This document shows positions 34,840-42,770 of a DNA stretch of 64,000 nucleotides, piece after piece. Made by a program: the position numbers and the translations under genes. Within the stretch, counting starts at the first letter, position 1. The number at the start of each line of letters is the position of its first letter. This DNA comes from Candidatus Aminicenantota bacterium (lineage in GTDB: Bacteria > Acidobacteriota > Aminicenantia > Aminicenantales > Aminicenantaceae). The DNA is taken from assembly GCA_016927475.1 (NCBI GenBank), contig JAFGMO010000071.1, forward strand, positions 1-64,000. Direction: 5' to 3'. The notes beneath the pieces are model-generated. The model was not told the DNA's origin and ran no database searches. It worked only from the letters and a program-made list of their open reading frames with translations.

Positions 34840-36073
34840 TTTTCCTGCTTTCAGAATAATCCATGTGCCTTTCGAGCGCTTCAAGGAAATAATAATCTCC
34901 CCAAATGGTCGAGGCATCCCGATCATAAGGATTATCACTGTTTGCGTTATACGCACCATGCAGGAGAATCCCGCTCGATTCCGTACCCATGGATAAATAA
35001 TCACGGACGAGGGCTTCCAATATATGTTCTATGACATCATCGTATCCCGGTCTGGTCTTCACATAATCACGCAGTTCAAATAATCCGGATAAAAAAATGG
35101 CCGCTGCAGAGGAATCCTTGTATTGTTTTGGATGGTCCTGGGGTAAGTTAAAATCCCAGAATGGAATAAAATCCGGAGGGAGATGGGCGATAAAATAATC
35201 CGCCATTTTAACGGCGGCATTCAGATAGGTTTTGTCCTGAGTTTCCCGGAAACACATCGTAAATCCGTAGGTCCCCCAGGCCTGTCCTCTGGCCCATGTG
35301 GATCCGCTCGAATAACCCTGAGCCGTCCTCTTTTCTTTCACTTTTCCGGTTGCCGGATCATAAACAACAACATGAAAGGAACTCCCGTCTTCCCTAAGAT
35401 GATTTTCTATCGTTTTTTTTGCATGATTCACAGCGATGTCGTACAGCCGCTTATCTCCCCCATTCTTCGAAGCCCAAAACAATATCTCCAAGTTCATGAT
35501 GTTATCGATAATGACCTGGAATTCTCCATTCCAGGATTGGATGCACCCCACATTTTTATTATACCTTGTGGCCAAAGAATTGGCGGCTTGCAAAATAATG
35601 CTCTTATAATCGGCGTTTTTGTTGTATTTGTATCCGTTTCCAAAACTGTTCAATATCATGAATCCTACATCATGATGACCCGTATTAAACTGCTGATCAT
35701 TCAACTGTTCGGTATATTTTTGAGCATAGGTGACCCAGAAAGGATCCCCGGACAGTTGATAGGCAAGCCACAAACAACCGGGATAAAAACCGGATGTCCA
35801 GACTTCCGGTAAAGTCAGCTCCCAGGCGCCCAAGCCCTTTGTTCTGATCGGGAACCGGCCTACCGGAATTTTTTCCAGACTGTTTCTCAGTTGAGCCAAG
35901 GCATAATGCTCCGCCTTTTGGAAGGAGGTGGTGTTTTTTTTGCTTAAAGCTGCGTGACGGCATGAAACATTCGCGAAAATGACTAAAAAAGGGATTAAAT
36001 ACAGGTTTTTTCTTTTTTCTCTCATCTTACAGAGACGACTCTTTTTCGGTGAAGGACTCAGACCGTTATTCAT
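34832..36073 (-). CDS. GH88-family unsaturated glucuronyl hydrolase (lipoprotein)
   Basis: A protein of about 413 residues of glycoside hydrolase family 88. Catalytic aspartates fit HHDVGFMIL and VIIDNIMNLE (the two Asp positions used in UGL). Later GSTWARGQAWGTYGF and an aromatic (GDYYFLEALERH) end match the (alpha/alpha)6-barrel. The lipobox is LVIFANVSC after a basic stretch. ATG at 36073 overlaps the stop of the upstream gene (ATGA). Family members remove the 4,5-unsaturated uronic acid left by polysaccharide lyases, so a lyase partner is expected: the upstream BNR_4 gene could have been it but is damaged. Confidence 0.88.
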   Translation of the reverse strand: MNNGLSPSPKKSRLCKMREKRKNLYLIPFLVIFANVSCRHAALSKKNTTSFQKAEHYALAQLRNSLEKIPVGRFPIRTKGLGAWELTLPEVWTSGFYPGCLWLAYQLSGDPFWVTYAQKYTEQLNDQQFNTGHHDVGFMILNSFGNGYKYNKNADYKSIILQAANSLATRYNKNVGCIQSWNGEFQVIIDNIMNLEILFWASKNGGDKRLYDIAVNHAKKTIENHLREDGSSFHVVVYDPATGKVKEKRTAQGYSSGSTWARGQAWGTYGFTMCFRETQDKTYLNAAVKMADYFIAHLPPDFIPFWDFNLPQDHPKQYKDSSAAAIFLSGLFELRDYVKTRPGYDDVIEHILEALVRDYLSMGTESSGILLHGAYNANSDNPYDRDASTIWGDYYFLEALERHMDYSESRKNE

Positions 36074-37034
36074 TTTCGATATTGCCATTCCAGAACCGAA
36101 ATTTGTGTCGGTTTGACATTTTCCGGATTCTCCTCATCCCCCTGTCCGACATGCTGAACGAATAAATGCAATATGCTGCTTAACTTCCAGAGTTCTGTAT
36201 CATAGGTCGGCTCCCACTGACCAACCGAAAAAGATGTTAAATCTTCCACCATCCAATCATTTTTCTCGAGATCAACGCAGGCGGCTATAGACACACGGCT
36301 GCCCCGCTCAATATTACGGTAGATGAGATACAGGATATCTTCGGCATCCACCATAATTTGCGGTCTGGATATGGAATTTTTTTTTGTTCCGGTTCCCCTC
36401 AAGCTGAACGCCGTTCTCCGGTCCGAGATTTGCTGCGTTTTCCACATTGTTCCATCGAAATAAACTAAAAAATAATGAGGAATTCGGCTTCCCTCCGGCG
36501 TCCAATAAAAGGCCATGTAAGGATGGCCTTGAGAATCCGTGCACATGGATGTTTGGTTTATCAATTCCCTTCCTTGAGGAATTTTCTCCGCAACCTCCGC
36601 TGATTTGACATTGATGGGCAACCGGTATTTTTCTCCGGTTGATTTTTCCCAGCTTTTTCCCTGATCCAACGATTTTGCATAGCAATGGAATTGTGGGCAT
36701 CGTTGACGTTTCCTGTATACCGCGTTTTGTGTATTTCCCATTCTGTGGATGCAATTTTACGTTTTGCCAGAATAACATTGGCCTTTTCATCATAAAAAGC
36801 AACATACTGATAATTTTCAGCGGACACAATAGAATTGCGGCGAAAAATGACCGTGTTAATCGAAGTACGGGCCCAGCCGTCTGCCACAGGGACAATTTGT
36901 TTGTGAAGACCGGATGCGCTACTGGAAAGGAGAAAGAAACCTATCAAAATAAAAACAAGAGGTGATCTTCGAATGATCATTATTAACTTTACAATAATAA
37001 TACCATAAACACTTACCGCATTTATTTCAAACAA
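36070..37034 (-). pseudogene. BNR_4-family gene with internal deletion and frameshift
   Basis: Two frames carry the two ends of one protein. The upstream frame (from 37034, or 36980) has a signal peptide and ADGWARTSINTVIFRRNS, KTRYTGNVNDAHNSIAM, the conserved BNR_4 start. The downstream frame (ends 36070) continues CYAKSLDQGKSWEKSTGEKY, then ELINQTSMCTDSQGHPYMAF, the conserved end. The middle (about 100-150 residues in intact family members) is missing, and the junction near 36680 shifts the frame by one. BNR_4 propellers include sialidase-like and polysaccharide-lyase proteins; this copy is broken. It probably worked with the downstream GH88. Confidence 0.7.
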
Positions 37035-37164
37035 TCGCTTATAGTCGTCTCTCCACTTACCTAATTTTCATATTCATTAACTCCTCATTTTTATGAAATT
37101 CTTTCTCAAATCTCGGTAGAACCATTATACTGCTTATATCCAGATGTTATACTAATAGAATAGA

Positions 37165-38373
37165 ATGCCAAACAACAATCCCCCCTACCTTAAAGTGGGA
37201 ATATATTCCCTGCTTGTCAACCTGACCCTCGCGGCCGTAAAGCTCATCCTGTCTTTTGTCACCGGCAGCCTGGCGCTGCGCGCCGATGCTATCCATTCCT
37301 CGGTCGACGTCTTCGGATCTATTGCCCTGATTGTCGGGCTGGTCATCTCCAACCGTAAAACAAGCAAGTTTCCCTACGGTCTCTACAAAATGGAGAATGT
37401 CGTTTCGGTCATCATCTCTCTTCTTCTTTTTGTGACGGCCTATGAACTTATCAGCGAAGCCGTCAAAGGAGAAACAACGACAGTCCCCTATCGCGGCGGG
37501 GTGTTGGGAATCGTCGGCGCTCTGGTCCTGGTCCCCTTTATCTTCAGCCGATACGAGATAAAAGTCGGCAAACGATATCATTCCCCCAGTTTGATCGCCG
37601 ACGGGAAACAGTTCCGGGCCGATGTTCTGTCCGCATCCATCGTCTTTTTTGCTTTGTTGGCCCAGTATTTCGGATTCCCCCTGGACCGGATCGCTGCCGG
37701 AATCGTAACCTTGTTCATCGTTTATGCCGGCTGGGGCCTTCTTTCGGACAGCATGCGGGTTCTGCTGGATGCTTCCGTAAACAGAGAAACTCTGGATCAA
37801 ATCCGCTCCACGATTGAAGCGGAACCGGCGGTCAGTACCGTAAAAAGTGTCACGGGCCGCAATTCAGGCCGATTCATGTTTGTCGAAGCCGATATAAAAC
37901 TTAGAACCAAAAACCTGACCAAAGCCCATCAGATCAGCGAACGCTTAGAGAAAACGATCAAAGAAAAAGAATGCTGTGTGGACCGAATGTTGATCCACTA
38001 TGAACCGGAAACAAAGATAGTTTACCGCTATGTTTTTCCGGTGACCGGACCGGATAAAAAAATCGGCAAACATTTCGGAGAATCCCCCCAATTTATGCTG
38101 GTGGATATCGACACAACAAAAAAGAAAATAGAAAGGCAGAATCTCTTAGACAATCCCTATTTCACATTGGAAAAGGGCAAAGGCATCAAAGTGGCCCAAC
38201 TCCTTCTCGAACACAATCCCGATGTCGTTTATACACGAGAGGATTTGTCGGGTAAAGGGCCCGGCTACGCTTTTGCCGATGCCGGAGTAGAAACCCGGCA
38301 AACAACCAGCCGAAACGCGGAAGAACTCTTGGACCACCTACTATCCGGTTCAGAACAAACGTCTGAAAAATAA
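37165..38373 (+). CDS. Cation diffusion facilitator fused to a NifX-like domain
   Basis: A 402-residue protein. The N-terminal 280 residues form a CDF transporter with six helices and metal motifs ADAIHSSVD (HxxxD on helix 2) and ADGKQFRAD (helix 5), followed by the cytosolic beta-alpha fold (EAEPAVSTVKSVTGRN). The C-terminal 120 residues resemble the dinitrogenase iron-molybdenum cofactor-binding fold: GKHFGESPQFMLVDIDTTKK and VVYTREDLSGKGPGYAFADA. CDF proteins export Zn2+, Fe2+ or Mn2+ in exchange for protons. The fused domain may sense metal or a cofactor. The ribosome site is weak. It stands alone. Confidence 0.85.
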   Translation: MPNNNPPYLKVGIYSLLVNLTLAAVKLILSFVTGSLALRADAIHSSVDVFGSIALIVGLVISNRKTSKFPYGLYKMENVVSVIISLLLFVTAYELISEAVKGETTTVPYRGGVLGIVGALVLVPFIFSRYEIKVGKRYHSPSLIADGKQFRADVLSASIVFFALLAQYFGFPLDRIAAGIVTLFIVYAGWGLLSDSMRVLLDASVNRETLDQIRSTIEAEPAVSTVKSVTGRNSGRFMFVEADIKLRTKNLTKAHQISERLEKTIKEKECCVDRMLIHYEPETKIVYRYVFPVTGPDKKIGKHFGESPQFMLVDIDTTKKKIERQNLLDNPYFTLEKGKGIKVAQLLLEHNPDVVYTREDLSGKGPGYAFADAGVETRQTTSRNAEELLDHLLSGSEQTSEK

Positions 38374-38533
38374 TCAGGTCAAAAATTCCTCTGCCTATCC
38401 CTTTTTTCCCTTATCCCGTATTCATGATTTAGGCCCGTCGTGTTTGGACATGATTTAATGATAGGCAAATGGTGGTTGAATGGGCCTCGATTCGTGTATA
38501 ATAAAAAAAAGCAAAGCGGAGATATTCAAAACG

Positions 38534-39088
38534 GTGAAACGAATTTTTTATCTCTCTTTTTTACTTATTTTTTTTCTTGGATATCTGAATGCCGCCACAT
38601 CAAAGTTTCTTATCAAAACCGGTCCTCTTTTCGCCCACGATGAGATTCTTATAATGAGTGAATCCTATTTTGAACTTTCCCCGTTTATATCAAAGGGAAA
38701 ATTAAATTTCGCCTTTCGCCTTCAAGAGGATTCTTTTGACGGCTTTTTTTGGGGTGACAATACCCGATGGGCATTCAAAGCCATGCCTCAGTTCAAGACA
38801 AAGTCCGCCACATTTGCTTTTGGGCCGGGACTGAGTCTCTCCAGCAGTTTTTCTCTAAAAAACCAGATATCCGTCGACACCTATCTTTATCTCCGGTGGA
38901 AAAGTCTGTTTTTAGAGATCGACAGCATGTTTTTCAAGGACGGCTCTTTCCACAAAAATTCCATAGGTTTCGAATTCCGCATAAAAAAATGGGCTTTATT
39001 ATTTTGTTTTAGCGGTCTTTTAAACCTTGGGAACGAAGATATTTTTTACTTTCCATCCCTGATGGCCGGAACAAGCTATGAATTTTAA
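38534..39088 (+). CDS. Probable outer-membrane or exported beta-rich protein
   Basis: A 184-residue protein starting at GTG 38534 (a GGAG site 12 bases upstream); an ATG at 38480 is possible but would put 18 residues ahead of the signal peptide. Signal peptide KRIFYLSFLLIFFLGYLNA. The mature part alternates aromatic and polar residues (SKGKLNFAFRLQEDSFDGFF, TYLYLRWKSLFLEIDSMF) as in small barrels and ends in an aromatic C-terminus (TSYEF), typical of OMP barrels. Not recognised. It overlaps the downstream M23 lipoprotein start by 11 bases and is probably translated with it. Confidence 0.5.
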   Translation: MKRIFYLSFLLIFFLGYLNAATSKFLIKTGPLFAHDEILIMSESYFELSPFISKGKLNFAFRLQEDSFDGFFWGDNTRWAFKAMPQFKTKSATFAFGPGLSLSSSFSLKNQISVDTYLYLRWKSLFLEIDSMFFKDGSFHKNSIGFEFRIKKWALLFCFSGLLNLGNEDIFYFPSLMAGTSYEF

Positions 39089-39683
39089 AATAACAATTCT
39101 AGGATTTTCCCTTCTCATGCTTATAAGCTGCGGAGAAAATCCATTCTCCGTGGACAGCCGGTTTTTGTTAGGAGACGCCGTTCTGGACTATCTCCCTACG
39201 GCCAGAAGCTCCATCCTCTATATGGCCCCCTTCGGATTCAACGGAAGCTTTTTTCATAACGGAATCGATTTCGGCTGTCACGGAAAAGCCCTTTTCTACA
39301 GCTGCGCCGACGGAGTTGTCACTGAGGTCAACCTCAACACGGGTGAGGGCTATCCGGGAACAAACTACAGGATTCGAATATCCGTCTCCCCGCGTATGAC
39401 CGTTGAATATCATTTTGAGATAGGAGGAAACGCTTCAGAACAGGAGCGAAAGGATAATATCTTTGTTTCAAAAGGAGACAGGGTCCAAGGAGGACAGCCC
39501 ATCGCCTATCTGCTGAATCTCTGCGGCGACGCGCATGTCCATTTTCAGGTCGAAAAAAACGGGGAGACAAGCGAGTGCCCCCTCAACTTTTTTTCGTCCC
39601 AATTGGCCCTGGAATTGGAAGATATCTATGACGATCCCGCTGTTCAAAAAAGACCAGACACAAGAGAAAATTTGTGCGAATAA
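39078..39683 (+). CDS. M23-fold lipoprotein, paralog 2
   Basis: A 201-residue lipoprotein with the lipobox LLMLISC. The M23 metal residues are in FHNGIDFG and AHVHFQV, where a second Asp is kept and the motif order is normal. It shares with paralog 1 the block HFEIGGNASEQERKDNIFVS, and the C-terminal signature KRPDTRENLCE. The gene is co-translated with the barrel-like gene before it (overlap 11 bases), which suggests that the M23 protein may process or anchor that protein. It is not a strict cell-wall hydrolase on sequence grounds alone. Confidence 0.75.
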   Translation: MNFKITILGFSLLMLISCGENPFSVDSRFLLGDAVLDYLPTARSSILYMAPFGFNGSFFHNGIDFGCHGKALFYSCADGVVTEVNLNTGEGYPGTNYRIRISVSPRMTVEYHFEIGGNASEQERKDNIFVSKGDRVQGGQPIAYLLNLCGDAHVHFQVEKNGETSECPLNFFSSQLALELEDIYDDPAVQKRPDTRENLCE

Positions 39684-39765
39684 TTTTTCAGGTTATGTTC
39701 TTATCATAAGACGGAAAAGCTTTACGCGATATTTTTATCATTCCCTTTCATTCGTTTTGTTTCGG

Positions 39766-42243
39766 CTATTTTTCCAGGGGCAGATTCATCTTGCGCAGCA
39801 GTTCCTGATAGCGCGGCTCGCCGCGCAGAATGTCGCGGTCAGGAAATGTCAAAGCACAAGGCAAATCGAGATCGCGCATCTCGTAGGCCTGCTCAAGCCA
39901 GTACAGAGTCCGCTCCTTATTCCCGGTATAGAGATACAGATCTGCAAGACGGGTGGGTCGAACAGATTTCGATTTGGATTTTGACTGCTCTAGAAGCGTA
40001 TCGATTTCGAGGTTCAACGTACCTGCATACCCCAGCTTTTCATATTGATCAAAGGCGTGGTCAAAGTCGACAAACTCACCCTTATAAAATAATTCCATGG
40101 CTTCCAGGGACTCTTCGTATCTTCCCGTTAAAAAGAGTGCCGTATAGAGCGATTGTGCGATGATGAAATAATCGGGACTCTTATCAAGCACTTCACGGCA
40201 GACCGAGATACAATCGTCATAGCGGTGCACGTATAATAAATACCAACTATACAAGCACTTTATAAAGAGACCATGGGGATCCAGTTTCAGGCCCAGTTCC
40301 ATATGTCCCGCAGCTTCTTCCGTCCGTCCTAATATGCTCAGTAAAAACGCATAAAATGAGTGGGCGGACGCCGAGTTGGGATTGGTGGTTATCGCTTTTT
40401 TTAACGCTTCTTCGCCGACCTTCCAGTCCCAACTCCCCCAGGCATGCATACCTGCCAGCATTTCATATGCTTTTGACATGGAGCTGTCCAATTCAAGGGC
40501 TTTTTCGCAAGCTTCCCTTATTTTGGGAGCGGCCTCATCAGCAGACACCACCATAAACTGCTGACGCCAAACCCAAACACCTGCAATGCCTACATAAGCC
40601 TCGGCGAACTCAGGATCTTTAACTATGGCCAGCTCGAAGTACCGCATGGCCGTATCCAAGTCGTTTAGAGTCACTTTATCAAGATGGAATTGGCCGTGAA
40701 GATACGCATCATAAGCGGTCATATTGGTGGTGGGTATTTTTTCGATGAGCTGCTTCTCTTCAGGCGCTATGGCCACCTGCAGCTCTCTGGCCACGGTCTG
40801 CGCCACTTCGCTCTGGACAGCAAAGATCTCCGTCCAGTTCCTGTCATATTCATTGGCCCAGACATGTCGTTCCTTCCCGGGCTTGATGAGTTGCACAACG
40901 AGTTTTGCCTTATCCCCAAACTTTTGAAAACTGCCTTCCAGAAGATAGGCCACATCCAGTTCCTGACATATGGTATTTACCGTTTTGTCGGTTTCCCGGT
41001 ACTGTTCCACCGACGTTCTAGATACCACTCGCAAATCTTCCATTTTGGATAGATTGAGCAGAATGGCCTCCATGACCCCATCGGCCAGATATTGTTTTTC
41101 CGGCTCATCGCTCAAATAGTGAAAGGGGACCACGGCAATGGATTTATCCATTTCGTCTCCGGAATGAAATAACCGGAGTATGATGAATAAACTCAAAATG
41201 GCTATGACCGCTATCATAGCTGAAACGGTTATTATTCTTTTCCTTTTACTAAGTTTCGCTTTCCTCAGCCTGGCCTTGATCTCTTCCGGGATGATTCCAG
41301 CGGCGATGGATTTTAAATCATCCAGAAGGTCGTCGATCTGCTGATACCGCTTATCGGGATTTTTCTCCAAAGCCTTATTGATAACCTGTTCTATCGCTAC
41401 GGGAACCTCGGGCTGCGCATCCGTAACCGGTTTGGGTTTTTCCTTGAGGATGGAATAGACCACAGTCTGTTCATGCTCTCCCCTAAAAGGAAGTTTCCCG
41501 GTGAGCATTTCATAAAGGACCACGCCGAAAGACCAGATATCCGTCCGATGGTCGACCTTTTCTCCCTGGGCCTGTTCGGGAGACATATAGGCGATCGTGC
41601 CCATGGTCGAGCCTTCTTTGGTTATCAGCGTGCCTTCGGTTTTTCGGGCCAGACCGAAATCCATGATTTTCGCCTGGCCGTTGTCTGTCACCATAATATT
41701 GCCGCTTTTGATGTCCCGGTGGACGATCCCTTTTTTGTGGGCTTCCCACAGTCCTTCGGCCACCTGCACGGCGATGTTGAAGGCCTCTTCCAACTCCAAA
41801 GGTCCTGAATCCAACTTCTTTTTTAAGCTCTGACCTTTAATATAAGCCATGGAAATGAAGGTCGTCTCTTCGGTTTCGTCGAATTCATGAACGGTGCAGA
41901 TATTGGGATGGTCCAGGGCAGCGGCCGCCTGGGCTTCGCGCATGAACCGGGCTTTAACTTCCGGAATGTGAATCAGCTCCTGTGGCAGAAACTTAAGCGC
42001 CACGGTTCTTTTAAGCTTGGTATCCTCAGCCTTGTAAACAACGCCCATCCCCCCTCTTCCCAGCTCCTCGATGATGGCGTATCTTCCCGCTAGGGTCGTC
42101 CCTTTCTGCAGCTTTTCCGCAGGCGATACCAAGGTTTTGGTGATGTCGCTTCCCTCTGCCGCTTTAAGGACTGCACCGCATTGGCCACAGTAAAGTGTAT
42201 TGTCAGGATTTTCGAAACGGCACTTGGGGCATGTTTTTGCCAC
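39766..42243 (-). CDS. Ser/Thr protein kinase with zinc ribbon, TolB-N-like and TPR parts
   Basis: An 825-residue membrane kinase starting at GTG 42243 behind GAGGAG. Order: zinc ribbon (CPKC ... CGQC, Cys5, 8, 19, 22); kinase 54-315 with GRGGMG P-loop, Lys84, HRDIKSGN (175-182), DFG (195-197), SPE (221-223); a juxtamembrane segment; one helix near 337-357; a FlgO/TolB-N-like domain from 366 (SIAVVPFHYLSDEPEKQYLA); and TPR repeats from about 520 to the end. All catalytic residues are present. Such kinases regulate envelope or stress processes by phosphorylating FHA or other targets; the substrate is unknown. It is divergent and no phosphatase is adjacent. Confidence 0.93.
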   Translation of the reverse strand: MAKTCPKCRFENPDNTLYCGQCGAVLKAAEGSDITKTLVSPAEKLQKGTTLAGRYAIIEELGRGGMGVVYKAEDTKLKRTVALKFLPQELIHIPEVKARFMREAQAAAALDHPNICTVHEFDETEETTFISMAYIKGQSLKKKLDSGPLELEEAFNIAVQVAEGLWEAHKKGIVHRDIKSGNIMVTDNGQAKIMDFGLARKTEGTLITKEGSTMGTIAYMSPEQAQGEKVDHRTDIWSFGVVLYEMLTGKLPFRGEHEQTVVYSILKEKPKPVTDAQPEVPVAIEQVINKALEKNPDKRYQQIDDLLDDLKSIAAGIIPEEIKARLRKAKLSKRKRIITVSAMIAVIAILSLFIILRLFHSGDEMDKSIAVVPFHYLSDEPEKQYLADGVMEAILLNLSKMEDLRVVSRTSVEQYRETDKTVNTICQELDVAYLLEGSFQKFGDKAKLVVQLIKPGKERHVWANEYDRNWTEIFAVQSEVAQTVARELQVAIAPEEKQLIEKIPTTNMTAYDAYLHGQFHLDKVTLNDLDTAMRYFELAIVKDPEFAEAYVGIAGVWVWRQQFMVVSADEAAPKIREACEKALELDSSMSKAYEMLAGMHAWGSWDWKVGEEALKKAITTNPNSASAHSFYAFLLSILGRTEEAAGHMELGLKLDPHGLFIKCLYSWYLLYVHRYDDCISVCREVLDKSPDYFIIAQSLYTALFLTGRYEESLEAMELFYKGEFVDFDHAFDQYEKLGYAGTLNLEIDTLLEQSKSKSKSVRPTRLADLYLYTGNKERTLYWLEQAYEMRDLDLPCALTFPDRDILRGEPRYQELLRKMNLPLEK

Positions 42244-42770
42244 TTTTCTCCTCTATTTATCAATATTAGAGTATTTATTTAATGGGAATATGTCAAATTC
42301 AGCATGATTTAATTTCTTATTCATCTGCATATTATAGATTGGAATAATGTTGAATAATACATCCCATAGTTAAGCAGGATTCATTATTCTTTTGATAGAA
42401 TAAAGAAGATACGATAAACTCATTTATGCTTTTAGTGAACAAACTAACCTGTTGATGAAAATTCTTAGTGAGGAAACATGACAAACCGTTTTCAAATAAA
42501 AATTTTTATCTGTAGAAAAATTTACTCCTGGATTTTAACCGAGGTTTCGTAAAAAAAGCCATGGAAGCTTTGGGAAATAATTTCAAAGATTTTCTAAAAT
42601 CCAAAGGCAGTACGCTGAATGAGGTCATCGAGCGACTGGCCGGCTTTTCGGAAACGACGAGGTGCCAAAAATAACAAACCGGTTTGGTTAACTATTCAGG
42701 CATCACCTCACACTTGCTCCAGGTTCATTTATTCAGGGATGCTGATCATCACACCATTTATTAACCTGCA
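42244..42770. other. Gene-poor stretch between kinase and permease
   Basis: A 37-codon frame at 42561-42674 (plus; MEALGNNFKDFLKSKGSTLN...) could be a gene remnant, but no ribosome site supports it. No repeat, hairpin or promoter stood out elsewhere. Confidence 0.35.

Noticed and set aside
37147-37800. A 217-codon frame antisense to the CDF transporter
   Set aside because: Highly Asp/Gly/Gln-biased translation typical of a reverse-strand shadow of a membrane protein gene.
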